Of a stretch of 64,000 bases of DNA, positions 45,020 to 53,006 are shown piece by piece (positions within the stretch are counted from its first letter, which is position 1; each line of letters begins with the position of its first letter). The DNA is from Stenomitos frigidus ULC18 (GTDB lineage: Bacteria > Cyanobacteriota > Cyanobacteriia > Leptolyngbyales > Leptolyngbyaceae): the NCBI RefSeq assembly GCF_003003795.1, contig NZ_PVWK01000079.1:29773-93772 (forward strand), in the 5' to 3' direction. The translations under genes were made by a program, and so were the position numbers. Below the pieces are notes generated by a model that did no database searches, was not told where the DNA came from, and worked only from the letters and a program-made list of their open reading frames with translations.

Positions 45020-45607
45020 ATGACCTCTAATTTTAATGCTCCTAACGATCATCAACAGCCCTCTCCCATGAACGGTCAAAATTCGTCTTCATCTTCGTCT
45101 AACTTGATTCAGCGCGATCGCTTTGAGCTGCTAAGTGCTTATCTGGACGGCGAAGTGACCGCAGCTGAACGCAAGCAGGTCGATGGGTGGTTAGCCAGTG
45201 ACCCAACGGTGCAGCGTCTCCACAGCCGCTTGTTGAAGCTGCGTCATGGCTTACAAAACATGCCCGTCCCAGCATCATCCCAGGCGACAGAACAAACGGT
45301 CAGTGAGGTTTTTACCCGCCTAGAGCGAAAGCCAAAGCTTTCCTTGATATGGGGGGGTGCAGCCATTGCGGCGCTGTTTGTTGGTGCGCTTGTGAGTAAT
45401 CTTTTACCCGGTAGCCAAACCTCCATGCCCCAAATCGCTAAAGGTTCACAGCAGCCTGCGATCGAGTCTCCTCAAACGAATGTCAACGAGGTGTTGCTGG
45501 TGGCGTTGGATAAGCCACTGGTAGAGATTCCCAAAACGCCTGTTGTGGTGCCAAACAGTACGTTTAAGAACGCGACCACGCCTGCGCCAGAAACGACTGC
45601 ACGATAG
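45020..45607 (+). CDS. Membrane anti-sigma factor, partner of SigG
   Basis: The protein has 195 residues from the ATG at 45020; a GTG at 44987 is possible. A low-complexity Asn/Ser/Gln N-tail is followed by the anti-sigma domain (F-E-L-L-S-A-Y-L-D-G-E-V-T-A-A-E-R-K-Q-V, W-L-A-S-D-P), without zinc cysteines. One transmembrane helix (about 108-130) and a Pro/Thr-rich extracytoplasmic tail follow. It should hold SigG at the membrane until a signal releases it, by analogy with known sigG anti-sigma proteins. Confidence 0.88.
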   Translation: MTSNFNAPNDHQQPSPMNGQNSSSSSSNLIQRDRFELLSAYLDGEVTAAERKQVDGWLASDPTVQRLHSRLLKLRHGLQNMPVPASSQATEQTVSEVFTRLERKPKLSLIWGGAAIAALFVGALVSNLLPGSQTSMPQIAKGSQQPAIESPQTNVNEVLLVALDKPLVEIPKTPVVVPNSTFKNATTPAPETTAR

Positions 45608-45717
45608 AGCTGTTGGTAGGCCGTCAGAAAGTAGGAGTCAGGAGGCAGCAAAAAGCTCGCTGCTTCTGACCGACACGTTCATAGCATTATTTCTTATCGC
45701 CCTTTGATGTGGGCTTC

Positions 45718-46137
45718 TTATGGCAGTGAAGGCCATTGCCCATTGGGTAATAATCTGCCGCCCAGTTGTTGAACTTGTTCTGGCGTCATAATGTATGACC
45801 AGGCTAGACCCAAAAAGCGCCGATCGCTATCGTATACGGTGATCTGTTTGCGCTCATACTCATTCTTCTCTAGACATTGTCCGGGCGCATGATCCAAAAA
45901 CTCAATTGGGTCATGCCGTTCAAATTCATCCAAACGCTCCAAAGCGGCCGCCTCTATGAATGACAGCAGTGCCCCACGCACAGTACCCGCTTCAAGCGTC
46001 ATGGCAGGATAGCCAAGAGGCAGCGCGTACAGGCAGCCATCCGCGATCGCAGGCTGTGACTCCACAACATCGTCGGCGCAGATTGAATAATTGATTTCTC
46101 CTGGCTTCAATGTGCCATAGACGAAGACATGAATCAT
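45718..46137 (-). CDS. Gamma-glutamylcyclotransferase (AIG2-like) family protein
   Basis: The protein has 139 residues from the ATG at 46137; a longer reading starts at 46188. The motif V-F-V-Y-G-T-L-K-P-G-E is typical of the BtrG/AIG2 cyclotransferase fold, followed by V-R-G-A-L-L-S-F and a catalytic-type Glu in L-D-E-F-E. It may release 5-oxoproline from gamma-glutamyl compounds, but many family members have unknown substrates. No Shine-Dalgarno sequence stands out. Confidence 0.85.
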   Translation of the reverse strand: MIHVFVYGTLKPGEINYSICADDVVESQPAIADGCLYALPLGYPAMTLEAGTVRGALLSFIEAAALERLDEFERHDPIEFLDHAPGQCLEKNEYERKQITVYDSDRRFLGLAWSYIMTPEQVQQLGGRLLPNGQWPSLP

Positions 46138-46184
46138 CGTGTTGTCTTGCGGCTCAATCGCTGTTAGACCTAAATCGCTACTAA

Positions 46185-46222
46185 ACAATGATAGGGCTGC
46201 TATTTAGCAGCCCTATCATTGT
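46185..46222 (-). terminator. Perfect 18-bp hairpin behind tRNA-Arg
   Basis: ACAATGATAGGGCTGCTA (46185-46202) and TAGCAGCCCTATCATTGT (46205-46222) are perfect arms with a 2-base spacer. On the reverse strand TTTAG follows. It begins 31 bases past the tRNA 3' end, and likely terminates it. Confidence 0.75.
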
Positions 46223-46252
46223 AAGATGACATTCACAAGTTCCGTCCTTAGA

Positions 46253-46326
46253 CGGGCTAGGAGGGATTCGAACCCCCGACACCGTGGTCCGTAGCCACGT
46301 GCTCTAGTCCACTGAGCTACAAGCCC
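46253..46326 (-). tRNA. trnR-ACG: tRNA-Arg (anticodon ACG)
   Basis: Read on the reverse strand, acceptor GGGCTTG pairs with CTAGCCC, with one mismatch at the sixth pair. The anticodon arm is CGTGG-CTACGGA-CCACG with anticodon ACG. The T arm is GGGGG-TTCGAAT-CCCTC. The discriminator is G. CCA is not encoded. The wobble A would be edited to inosine by TadA, as usual for this tRNA. Confidence 0.95.
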
Positions 46327-46360
46327 TTGCAAGATTTCTATAGTATCATACCCTGCCACA

Positions 46361-46897
46361 ATGACACAAAATTCCTCCGACACTCTTTCCACCGTCAGCC
46401 AACCCCTCACTCATCTGGATGCACAGGGGCAAGCGCAAATGGTGGACGTCTCGGCAAAAGCGCAGACGGTTCGGCAGGCGATCGCGGTCGGACAGGTGCG
46501 TATGCTGCCAGAAACTTTCGCCGCGATCGTAGCGGGCAATGCTCCCAAGGGCGATGTGCTGGGTACGGCTAAACTGGCAGGCATTATGGCCGCCAAACAA
46601 ACTGCTCAGCTGATTCCCCTTTGTCACCCTCTACCGTTGCAGAAGGTTGAAGTAGAACTCATACCTGACCCGGCTTTACCGGGATACCGCATTCAGGCGA
46701 TCGTGAAGACGAAAGCTGAAACGGGTGTAGAGATGGAAGCGCTTACGGCCGTTTCCGTTGCGGCTCTCACGCTCTACGACATGGCGAAAGCACTGGAAAA
46801 ATCAATGCAAATCGAAAATATCCACTTGCTGAGTAAAACGGGTGGCAAATCGGGAGACTACTACTCTGAAGACTCAGCTCGACTTTATCCATTTTGA
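46361..46897 (+). CDS. moaC: Cyclic pyranopterin monophosphate synthase accessory protein MoaC
   Basis: The protein has 178 residues. MoaC signatures are clear: [36 protein letters not shown], and [23 protein letters not shown]. It forms cyclic pyranopterin monophosphate with MoaA in molybdenum cofactor synthesis. The C-terminus is complete although 24 bp overlap the DUF433 gene on the other strand. Confidence 0.97.
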   Translation: MTQNSSDTLSTVSQPLTHLDAQGQAQMVDVSAKAQTVRQAIAVGQVRMLPETFAAIVAGNAPKGDVLGTAKLAGIMAAKQTAQLIPLCHPLPLQKVEVELIPDPALPGYRIQAIVKTKAETGVEMEALTAVSVAALTLYDMAKALEKSMQIENIHLLSKTGGKSGDYYSEDSARLYPF

Positions 46898-47107
46898 AGG
46901 GGAGGAAAGGTAAGAAGCTAAAGCAGCGTAAATTTCACCAAGCGTCAGGTGCGATTTATTTTCCAAGATTGCTTCAGGAGTGATGCCTGCTTTAACCTCT
47001 GTCACAATGTACTGCACTGTGATGCGGCTTCCAGCAATCCGGAGGCGACCACCGCAGGTGCCTGGTGTTTTGACAATCAGAGTGCCAATGTCAGTAATGG
47101 TTTGCAT
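46874..47107 (-). CDS. DUF433 protein, orphan and shortened
   Basis: The protein has 77 residues from the ATG at 47107; a GTG at 47119 is possible. The DUF433 winged-helix pattern is present ([38 protein letters not shown]). After A-A-L-A-S-Y the usual H-A-N-R-x-x-I-D tail is replaced by [10 protein letters not shown], read through the end of moaC. DUF433 proteins usually act as antitoxins with a DUF5615/PIN-like toxin gene downstream; here there is no room for one. Confidence 0.75.
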   Translation of the reverse strand: MQTITDIGTLIVKTPGTCGGRLRIAGSRITVQYIVTEVKAGITPEAILENKSHLTLGEIYAALASYLSSPSKWIKSS

Positions 47108-47166
47108 CGCTTTGACCACGCGGTAGCTCTTATCCTAGCCTGCTTGCTTCCGTAAGCTGGTTACTC

Positions 47167-47931
47167 TTACTGTGCCGTCATGCCGCCATCCGCTGCAATG
47201 ATGGAACCGGTGAGAAACGATGCCTCGTCGGATGCCAGAAAGAGAGCAAGATGGGCGATTTCACGTGGTTCACCAGGACGCCCGATCGGCTGAAAAGAGT
47301 CGATGCTGTCGTAGACCTTCTGCAAGCCGCCGAGCATTTCGGCATGGGCATAGTTAATCGGCGTATCCACCCAACCGGGACAGATGGCATTGCAGCGAAT
47401 GCCCTGTTTGGCATAGTCCAGCGCAATGCCGCGTGTCAGCATGACGACAGCCCCTTTGGAGGCAGAATACACAGCGAGGAATGGTTCAGACACCAAACCA
47501 TTGACGCTGGAAATATTGACGATCGACCCCTTGCCGCTTTTCAGCATGTGAGGAATCGCCGCCCGACAGCCATACATCGGCCCTTTGACATTCACGTTTA
47601 GCGTCTTGTCAATCACCGCATCGGGCACTTCGTGAAACACGCCGGGAATATTGACGCCCGCGTTGTTGACCAGCACATCAATTTGTCCATATTCTGCGAC
47701 ACACTGAGCGATAAAGGCATCCACTTGAACGCGATCGCTCACATCGGCTGCCACGGCTGTCGCCATACCACCTGCATTCTGGATGCCTTCAGCCACAGCG
47801 GCAGCAGTATCCCCATTGAGATCCACACAGAGCACCTTGCCGCCTTCTTCAGCAAGACGTTCCGCGATCGCTTTGCCAATGCCTGACCCCGCACCCGTCA
47901 CCACACATGCCTTACTGTTTACCCGTCCCAT
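47167..47931 (-). CDS. Short-chain dehydrogenase/reductase (SDR)
   Basis: The protein has 254 residues from the ATG at 47931 (GAGG 9 bases upstream), the usual SDR length. Longer in-frame readings exist. The NAD(P) loop is T-G-A-G-S-G-I-G, then N-N-A-G-V-N. The catalytic Ser-Tyr-Lys is S-S-V-N-G, with Y-S-A-S-K-G. C-P-G-W-V-D-T-P follows. The acidic V-D-L-N end of beta-2 favours NAD. The substrate is unknown; the nearest types are FabG/BdhA-like. Confidence 0.93.
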   Translation of the reverse strand: MGRVNSKACVVTGAGSGIGKAIAERLAEEGGKVLCVDLNGDTAAAVAEGIQNAGGMATAVAADVSDRVQVDAFIAQCVAEYGQIDVLVNNAGVNIPGVFHEVPDAVIDKTLNVNVKGPMYGCRAAIPHMLKSGKGSIVNISSVNGLVSEPFLAVYSASKGAVVMLTRGIALDYAKQGIRCNAICPGWVDTPINYAHAEMLGGLQKVYDSIDSFQPIGRPGEPREIAHLALFLASDEASFLTGSIIAADGGMTAQ

Positions 47932-48086
47932 ACCGTTCATCCTCGTTAATCTCGTCCCATGAGCCATTGTGGCAATAGTTGGTGCCAATGGCGGAAACCA
48001 ACCCCACTGCCCAGTAGAGATTGAATTTAGATACTATGAGGTATCGTTTGTAACGTCCAAGCTCAGACCAGCGGAGAAAACGCACC

Positions 48087-48446
48087 ATGACGGCTCCAGA
48101 TCCCTTTGAGAATCAGGACTTTAAGCGACTCCAGCTCTTTCTCTACCTGGTTCCTGTCGTAGGCTTCTTCCCAGCCCTCTGGACACTTTATCGGGGACAA
48201 GGTACACGGCAACAAAAGAACCTCAGCCGTCTCGTTGTAACTTTGGCGTTGGGCTGGCTTCTGGGTTACATCCTTTTAGGCGCAGGTGCAAATGCGTCTG
48301 ATTCTCTATCCTTACCGCTCTTGATTACCAGTAGCCTGTTTACATCCGGCTATTTTTTGGTGAACCTTTGGTTGATGGTGCAACTGTGGCGACGCAAAGC
48401 CTTGCGGTTACCGATCGTAAGTAAGCTGGGCGATCGGTTGCCGTAA
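48087..48446 (+). CDS. Conserved cyanobacterial membrane protein, three helices
   Basis: The protein has 119 residues. Hydrophobic segments lie at about 17-33 (L-F-L-Y-L-V-P-V-V-G-F-F-P), 46-66 and 78-100. I recognise similar sequences in other cyanobacteria without function. GGAGAAAA lies ahead of the ATG. It is a single gene, followed by GTTTTGA-type repeats. Confidence 0.75.
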   Translation: MTAPDPFENQDFKRLQLFLYLVPVVGFFPALWTLYRGQGTRQQKNLSRLVVTLALGWLLGYILLGAGANASDSLSLPLLITSSLFTSGYFLVNLWLMVQLWRRKALRLPIVSKLGDRLP

Positions 48447-48491
48447 GGGAAGGAAACCGGGGAGCAGAAGGAGCAGAGGGAGCAGCAAAAC

Positions 48492-48532
48492 TGCAACTCA
48501 AAACTCAAAACTCAAAACTCAAAACTCAAAAC
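48492..48532. repeat. Heptamer tandem repeat (AAAACTC)
   Basis: About five AAAACTC units in a row (reverse complement GAGTTTT). It sits at the very 3' end of the AAA gene. Confidence 0.9.
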
Positions 48533-50040
48533 TTCTTCCCCTGCCTCCCCTGCCTCCCTTTCGCCCTTTCACACGCCTGAATCAGATGTTCTGTGGTCAC
48601 ATTGGTTTCTAAGGCAGCGGCCTGGATGGCGGCATCGCGGGTGATCGTTTGAATGTCGCCACCACTCAAGACGAATTGGTCTGCTAGCCACTCCCACTCG
48701 ATCGTGGCATCAAGAGGTACGTCTTCTGGAAACGCTTGCTGCCAGAGTTTGAAGCGGCTGTCTCGATCGGGTAGGGGGAAGTCCAAAAAGGGATTGATCT
48801 GCCGTCGCCATTGAGCCGTGACGTGATGCTTTTGATGCACGCTGAGTAAGGTAAGACCGCGATGCTGCTGCCGTACTTGAAGGAACTGATGGAGTAAGGC
48901 GTCTGCCAATAATGACGTGCGACCAAAGCAGCTTTGAGCCGCTTTGAGCAACAGTACGGTTGGTGCCTGGATGGCGATTTCTTGCAGTAAGTGGGGGATA
49001 TCATCTTGCTGCAGTTGGGCCAGATCGATACAGCACAAAGGGGTTTGCAGTCGTTGCGCGATCGCCTGGGCGGCCATTGTTTTGCCTGTCCCGGAGGCAC
49101 CGCAGAGTAGCGCGATCGAACCTGGCTTGACGGTTTGCAGTGTCCCGTTAACCGCCGCAAAGCCCCAATCTTCGTCAACTTGTTGCGCAAACTGCACCCG
49201 ATGACACAGGTGTTCAAGGTCTACCAGCAATGGGGGCGGCAGGATGAGCTTTGACCAGAGGTTTCGGTGGAGAGTAGGGAGTGGGGAGTGGGGAGTGGGG
49301 AGTGGGGAGGATGAGGAAATCAGGAAAGTGGGGGCCGCGGTCGGGAGGGGATGTAACAATGCTTCCAGGGCGTTGCTGTCGGGTTGATCGGCTAACAGGT
49401 AGTTGACTAACGGATCAGATAACCTGACCAAGCGGGACAGGAGTGGATCGGCTTGAGACGATCGCAGTTCCAGGAGTTGATACTGTAACAGGGCAGAGTC
49501 TCCTGTCATGCAGCGCCGCAGTGATCGCCATTCAACATCGGTGCGACAAAGCATCCGCAGAATGAGATCCACAGTGGGTAGACCTGTTGCACCGGGATGC
49601 TCGGTTTCCTGTAAGTAGTTATAAAGCCGTGCGTAGCGACGGCTAATTTCGGGCGCGAGTGCCATCAGCACCAAATTCTTCTCAGGCACACTCAACTGCA
49701 AGCGGCTGCATAAGGACGGTACGCCCAGCAACACACCTCGCCGCTGGCTGACTTTAATTTTTGCTTCTAGCTGCTGCTGATAGCTACCTTTTGCTGGGGT
49801 CGATCGACCGCCTGGGCGCTCAGCAGGAGAGTCGTAGGCAGTTTCTCCTTCTAGCGTGACTAGACCTTTCCACCAGTGGCTCGTGACGCGATCGACCCGA
49901 GAACGTGCCGCGCGATCGACCACCTTTGTGTCATGCCGTTGCCGCGCGATCGCCATGCCCAGGAGTCGATCGAGCCAGAGTAACTCCGCCTTTAAATACG
50001 CCCAATTGTCAGAAAATGGCTCGATAGAATCACTTTGCAT
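48526..50040 (-). CDS. AAA-fold ATPase-like protein with altered Walker B
   Basis: The protein has 504 residues from the ATG at 50040; a TTG at 50064 is possible. The N-terminal half is helical (A-E-L-L-W-L-D-R-L-L) and unassigned. The C-terminal half is an AAA domain with Walker A G-A-S-G-T-G-K-T at about 314-321. At Walker B the sequence is V-L-L-L-K-A-A-Q (about 363-370), where hhhhDE is expected, so hydrolysis is doubtful. A Ser/Pro/His insert (about 245-263) is encoded by five GTGGGGA-type heptamers at 49274-49308. Similar winged-helix/AAA proteins are known in cyanobacteria, function unknown. Confidence 0.8.
   Translation of the reverse strand: MQSDSIEPFSDNWAYLKAELLWLDRLLGMAIARQRHDTKVVDRAARSRVDRVTSHWWKGLVTLEGETAYDSPAERPGGRSTPAKGSYQQQLEAKIKVSQRRGVLLGVPSLCSRLQLSVPEKNLVLMALAPEISRRYARLYNYLQETEHPGATGLPTVDLILRMLCRTDVEWRSLRRCMTGDSALLQYQLLELRSSQADPLLSRLVRLSDPLVNYLLADQPDSNALEALLHPLPTAAPTFLISSSSPLPTPHSPLPTLHRNLWSKLILPPPLLVDLEHLCHRVQFAQQVDEDWGFAAVNGTLQTVKPGSIALLCGASGTGKTMAAQAIAQRLQTPLCCIDLAQLQQDDIPHLLQEIAIQAPTVLLLKAAQSCFGRTSLLADALLHQFLQVRQQHRGLTLLSVHQKHHVTAQWRRQINPFLDFPLPDRDSRFKLWQQAFPEDVPLDATIEWEWLADQFVLSGGDIQTITRDAAIQAAALETNVTTEHLIQACERAKGRQGRQGKKF
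49274..49308. repeat. Heptamer repeat inside the AAA gene
   Basis: One GTAGGGA and four GTGGGGA units in a row, 35 bp, in frame with the reverse-strand gene. They encode the P-T-P-H-S-P-L-P-T type insert between the two halves of the protein. Confidence 0.95.
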
Positions 50041-50210
50041 TTTAGACAGAGAAAAACGACGCAAGCTCAGCGCTTGGCATACCTTGCCTGATCTTATGCT
50101 GCCCCCTCTCTATCGTAATCTTCTCGTTCACATAGACGGCTGACAATAAACCTTTTCCTTGCCACCGCAGCTAAAGTAGAGATAGACATCAGATCCAGGA
50201 GACATTGCCA

Positions 50211-50778
50211 GTGGATGCTGAAATTCTTGAACGGTTAGAGCTGAGAGCAGAACAGCGGTTGATTTTACCGGGGGTGAATTGGCAGCAATATCTGGCGCTG
50301 GATTCTTTGTTGGATAACGTATCTGGAGGGAATGCTGGAAATCATGACCCATTCCCCGGAGCATGAGTTAACGAAAAAGACGATCGCTCGCTTGCTCGAA
50401 ATTTACGCCTTTGCCAAAACAATCAGCCTGCATGGCTACGGTTCAACGATGTATCGCAAGGAAGCTTTAGCAAGGGGGTTGGAACCAGACGAATGTTATT
50501 GCCTTGGGCAACCCAAAGAGTTATCTGACCTGGCAATTGAATTTGTCATTACCAGTGGTGGCATCGACAAATTGGCGGTTTATGCCGGTCTCGGTGTTTC
50601 AGAAGTCTGGTTCTGGCAAGAGCAACAGCGTTCTGTGTATCGTTTGCGCGATCGCCAATACGAATGGGTGCCTCGCAGTGAATTGTTACCTGACTTAGAT
50701 TTGTCACTGCTGGCAAGCTACGTGCAGCCACTCAAGCAACCTGAAGCGGTCAGAGCGTTCTACGAAGCCATCCGTTGA
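50211..50778 (+). pseudogene. Uma2-family (DUF820) endonuclease gene, frameshifted
   Basis: A GTG at 50211 with AGGAGA upstream opens a frame that reads G-V-N-W-Q-Q-Y-L-A-L-D-S-L-L-D-N-V and then leaves the family pattern. The +1 frame takes up from about 50320 with E-G-M-L-E-I-M-T-H-S-P-E-H-E and continues to 50778. The PD-(D/E)XK-like part is D-L-A-I-E-F-V-x9-K. About ten codons normally found between the two parts are missing. The 148-residue open part from 50332 could still be made, without its N-terminus. Confidence 0.75.
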
Positions 50779-50783
50779 GGCTA

Positions 50784-52889
50784 TTAACTTCTCACCTGAC
50801 TAACTTGCACCTGTTCCTGCAATTGTTCTGGACTGCAAGCCGGTTCCCGACAGCTTAACCCCTGACAGACTAGCCCAACGACACCTTGAGGCAAAGCTGT
50901 TTCTCGCTTCAGGACAGACGTGGGTAAATATTGCGTGGAGAGTGCTGTAAGTTGGTCAAACGTGGTGCGGATCAGGATGTGGTTGTGGAACCAGTCGAGA
51001 GCAGCAAAGAGGCTGGGGCAGGCCTGGGGCGATCGCTCCAAAACCGTACCAAACGCTTGCAAGGCTTGCTCTGCCTTATCGAGATAGCTCAAGTCTTCAG
51101 CTAACAGCGACAAGCGCACCAAATTGGCTACCGCCACACCATTGGCTGAGGGTGTGGCGTGGTCAATATAGCTCCGTTCCCGCAGCAGCAAGCTATCACT
51201 GGCATCGGTGTTGTAGTAACCGCCCATTTCGACGCTCCAGAGGAACTCATCGAATTCGGCTTGGATTTGGACGGCGTGATCGAGCCAGAAGGCGTGGGGT
51301 GTGGGGTGTGGGGTGTGGGGTGTGGGGGAAGAGGCATGAAGCTTTTCATCACCTGATGCTGGAAGACTAACGGAAGCCTGATCCAGATCCAACAAGGCTT
51401 TGATGAAGAGGGCATAGTCTTCCGATTGCGCGAGGACATCAGGTTTTCCGTCGTAGTTGACGCGGTGGAAGCGCCCTTCGACCCACTGGTGCTGGAGGAT
51501 AAAGTGAGCGGCTTTCGCTGCCAACTCCAGGTAGTGAGGCTGCTGAAGCGCACTGGCGGCACGGGCAAGACCAGAAATCATCAGGCTATTCCAGGCGACG
51601 ATCATCTTAGTGTCGGTCACAGGGGGAATGCGACCCGCCCAGCCTGTGCCCTTCGCTTCTTCGTTATTGCGCGCGGGTGGAAAGGTAGGAAGGGCTTCAG
51701 CAGAGGCACTGTAGCGAAGAAGAAACAGCTTGCCGAGAGTCAGTTCTACCGTATCGCTGAGTTTGCCGGGACGATGCCGTTGCAGGACGTTGAAGCCTTC
51801 AAAATTACCGCTTTCGGTCACAGTGAACTGATCGGCCAGTTCTGCCAGTTCGGGAAGCGTGAGCAGTGCCATCAATGCCTGGTAATCCCACACGTAGAAG
51901 GCACCTTCTTCCGGTTCAGCAGTCGTAGGATCGGTGAAGCTGTCGGCATCTTGAGCAGCATAAAAGTAGCCTTCGGGTGCCGTCATTTCGCGCTGTAGCC
52001 ATTTGACCGTGAGGGCGATCGCGCGCTCAAAAGCAGGCTCTTGCACACCCGTCATCCACAGGTTTGCCAGGTATTCGACGATCTGCCCGTTGTCGTAGAG
52101 CATTTTCTCGAAGTGCGGCACGGTCCAGGTAGGGTCAACCGTATAGCGATGAAACCCACCACCCACGTGATCAAAAATGCCGCCTAGCGCCAGATCAAGT
52201 CCACGCTGGCGGCTCAACGCGATGGCTTTGTCACCGGGGGCAAAACGGCTCGATCGCAGCGCTACTTCCGCATAGGGAATCATCGGAAAACTGGGACCAG
52301 GCTTTTTGGACGCAAGGACGCCTGTGTTGTACTCCAGCCCCTTTTGCAAGATGTCGGCCCCCAACGACTGCCCTGCTTGGAGCGTTGCAGCACCTTGCAG
52401 GTTGGTCATGATTTCGCCTTTGATGGCTTGCAGTTTCTCTGGCTGCGTGTCGTAGTAATGGCGAATGGATTGGAGCAGTTGCAAAAAGCCAGGGCGATCG
52501 TAGCGTGGCTCTACGGGAAAGTAAGTACCACCGTAAAACGGCACCAGGTCTTCGGGTGAAATGAAGACGTTGAGCGGCCAGCCACCCTGACCAATCATGA
52601 GCTGCACGGCCTGCATATAAATGCTGTCCAGGTCAGGACGCTCTTCCCGATCGACCTTAATCGGCAGAAAGTTCGCATTCATATACTCAGCGATCGCCCC
52701 GTCCGAGAAGGCTTCTCCTTCCATCACTGTGCACCAGTGGCAGCTAGAGTAGCCGATCGACAAAAAGATAGGCTTCTGTTGGCGTCGAGCGGTTTCAAGT
52801 GCTTCATCACACCAATACCACCAGTCAATAGGGTTTTCGGCGTGTTTCCGCAGGTAGAGGCTGTTGGACTGGGCAAGGCGGTTCGTCAT
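50784..52889 (-). CDS. Thioredoxin-domain/glycoside-hydrolase-like protein of the YyaL (DUF255) family
   Basis: The protein has 701 residues from the ATG at 52889. The N-terminal thioredoxin-like domain has S-S-C50-H-W-C53-T-V-M and F-L-P-I-K-V-D-R-E-E-R-P-D. The rest is an (alpha/alpha)6-barrel region with H-F-E-K-M-L-Y-D-N and C-terminal R-S-Y-I-D-H-A-T-P-S-A-N-G. This matches YyaL/SPATA20-type proteins of unknown activity. An in-frame insert P-T-P-H-T-P-H-P-T-P-H (near residue 530) comes from GTGGGGT repeats at 51294. A palindrome lies just ahead of the start. Confidence 0.92.
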   Translation of the reverse strand: MTNRLAQSNSLYLRKHAENPIDWWYWCDEALETARRQQKPIFLSIGYSSCHWCTVMEGEAFSDGAIAEYMNANFLPIKVDREERPDLDSIYMQAVQLMIGQGGWPLNVFISPEDLVPFYGGTYFPVEPRYDRPGFLQLLQSIRHYYDTQPEKLQAIKGEIMTNLQGAATLQAGQSLGADILQKGLEYNTGVLASKKPGPSFPMIPYAEVALRSSRFAPGDKAIALSRQRGLDLALGGIFDHVGGGFHRYTVDPTWTVPHFEKMLYDNGQIVEYLANLWMTGVQEPAFERAIALTVKWLQREMTAPEGYFYAAQDADSFTDPTTAEPEEGAFYVWDYQALMALLTLPELAELADQFTVTESGNFEGFNVLQRHRPGKLSDTVELTLGKLFLLRYSASAEALPTFPPARNNEEAKGTGWAGRIPPVTDTKMIVAWNSLMISGLARAASALQQPHYLELAAKAAHFILQHQWVEGRFHRVNYDGKPDVLAQSEDYALFIKALLDLDQASVSLPASGDEKLHASSPTPHTPHPTPHAFWLDHAVQIQAEFDEFLWSVEMGGYYNTDASDSLLLRERSYIDHATPSANGVAVANLVRLSLLAEDLSYLDKAEQALQAFGTVLERSPQACPSLFAALDWFHNHILIRTTFDQLTALSTQYLPTSVLKRETALPQGVVGLVCQGLSCREPACSPEQLQEQVQVSQVRS
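51294..51328. repeat. Heptamer repeat inside the YyaL-like gene
   Basis: Four GTGGGGT units and one GTGGGGG in a row, in frame with the reverse-strand gene. They encode a His/Pro/Thr insert absent from what I know of the family. Confidence 0.95.
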
Positions 52890-52895
52890 GAGGGC

Positions 52896-52935
52896 GCAGT
52901 ACATTTAGAGGCAACTGTGCCTTTAAATGTACTGC
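52896..52935. promoter_or_regulatory. 18-bp inverted repeat ahead of the YyaL-like gene
   Basis: GCAGTACATTTAGAGGCA (52896-52913) and TGCCTTTAAATGTACTGC (52918-52935) pair with one mismatch around ACTG. It begins 7 bp ahead of the ATG at 52889, where it could be an operator or an RNA hairpin blocking translation. Confidence 0.55.
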
Positions 52936-53006
52936 TGTTAGCAAAAAAGTAACCGTTTAGAGGGAACCAAAGTGTCACAGCGGCTCTGTTCTAGACGGAC
53001 ACTACC

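Noticed and set aside
49274..49308. Heptamer tract as a regulatory G-quadruplex or intron-like element
   Set aside because: It is in frame with both protein halves and matches ordinary cyanobacterial heptamer repeats; no structure beyond the repeat is needed to explain it.
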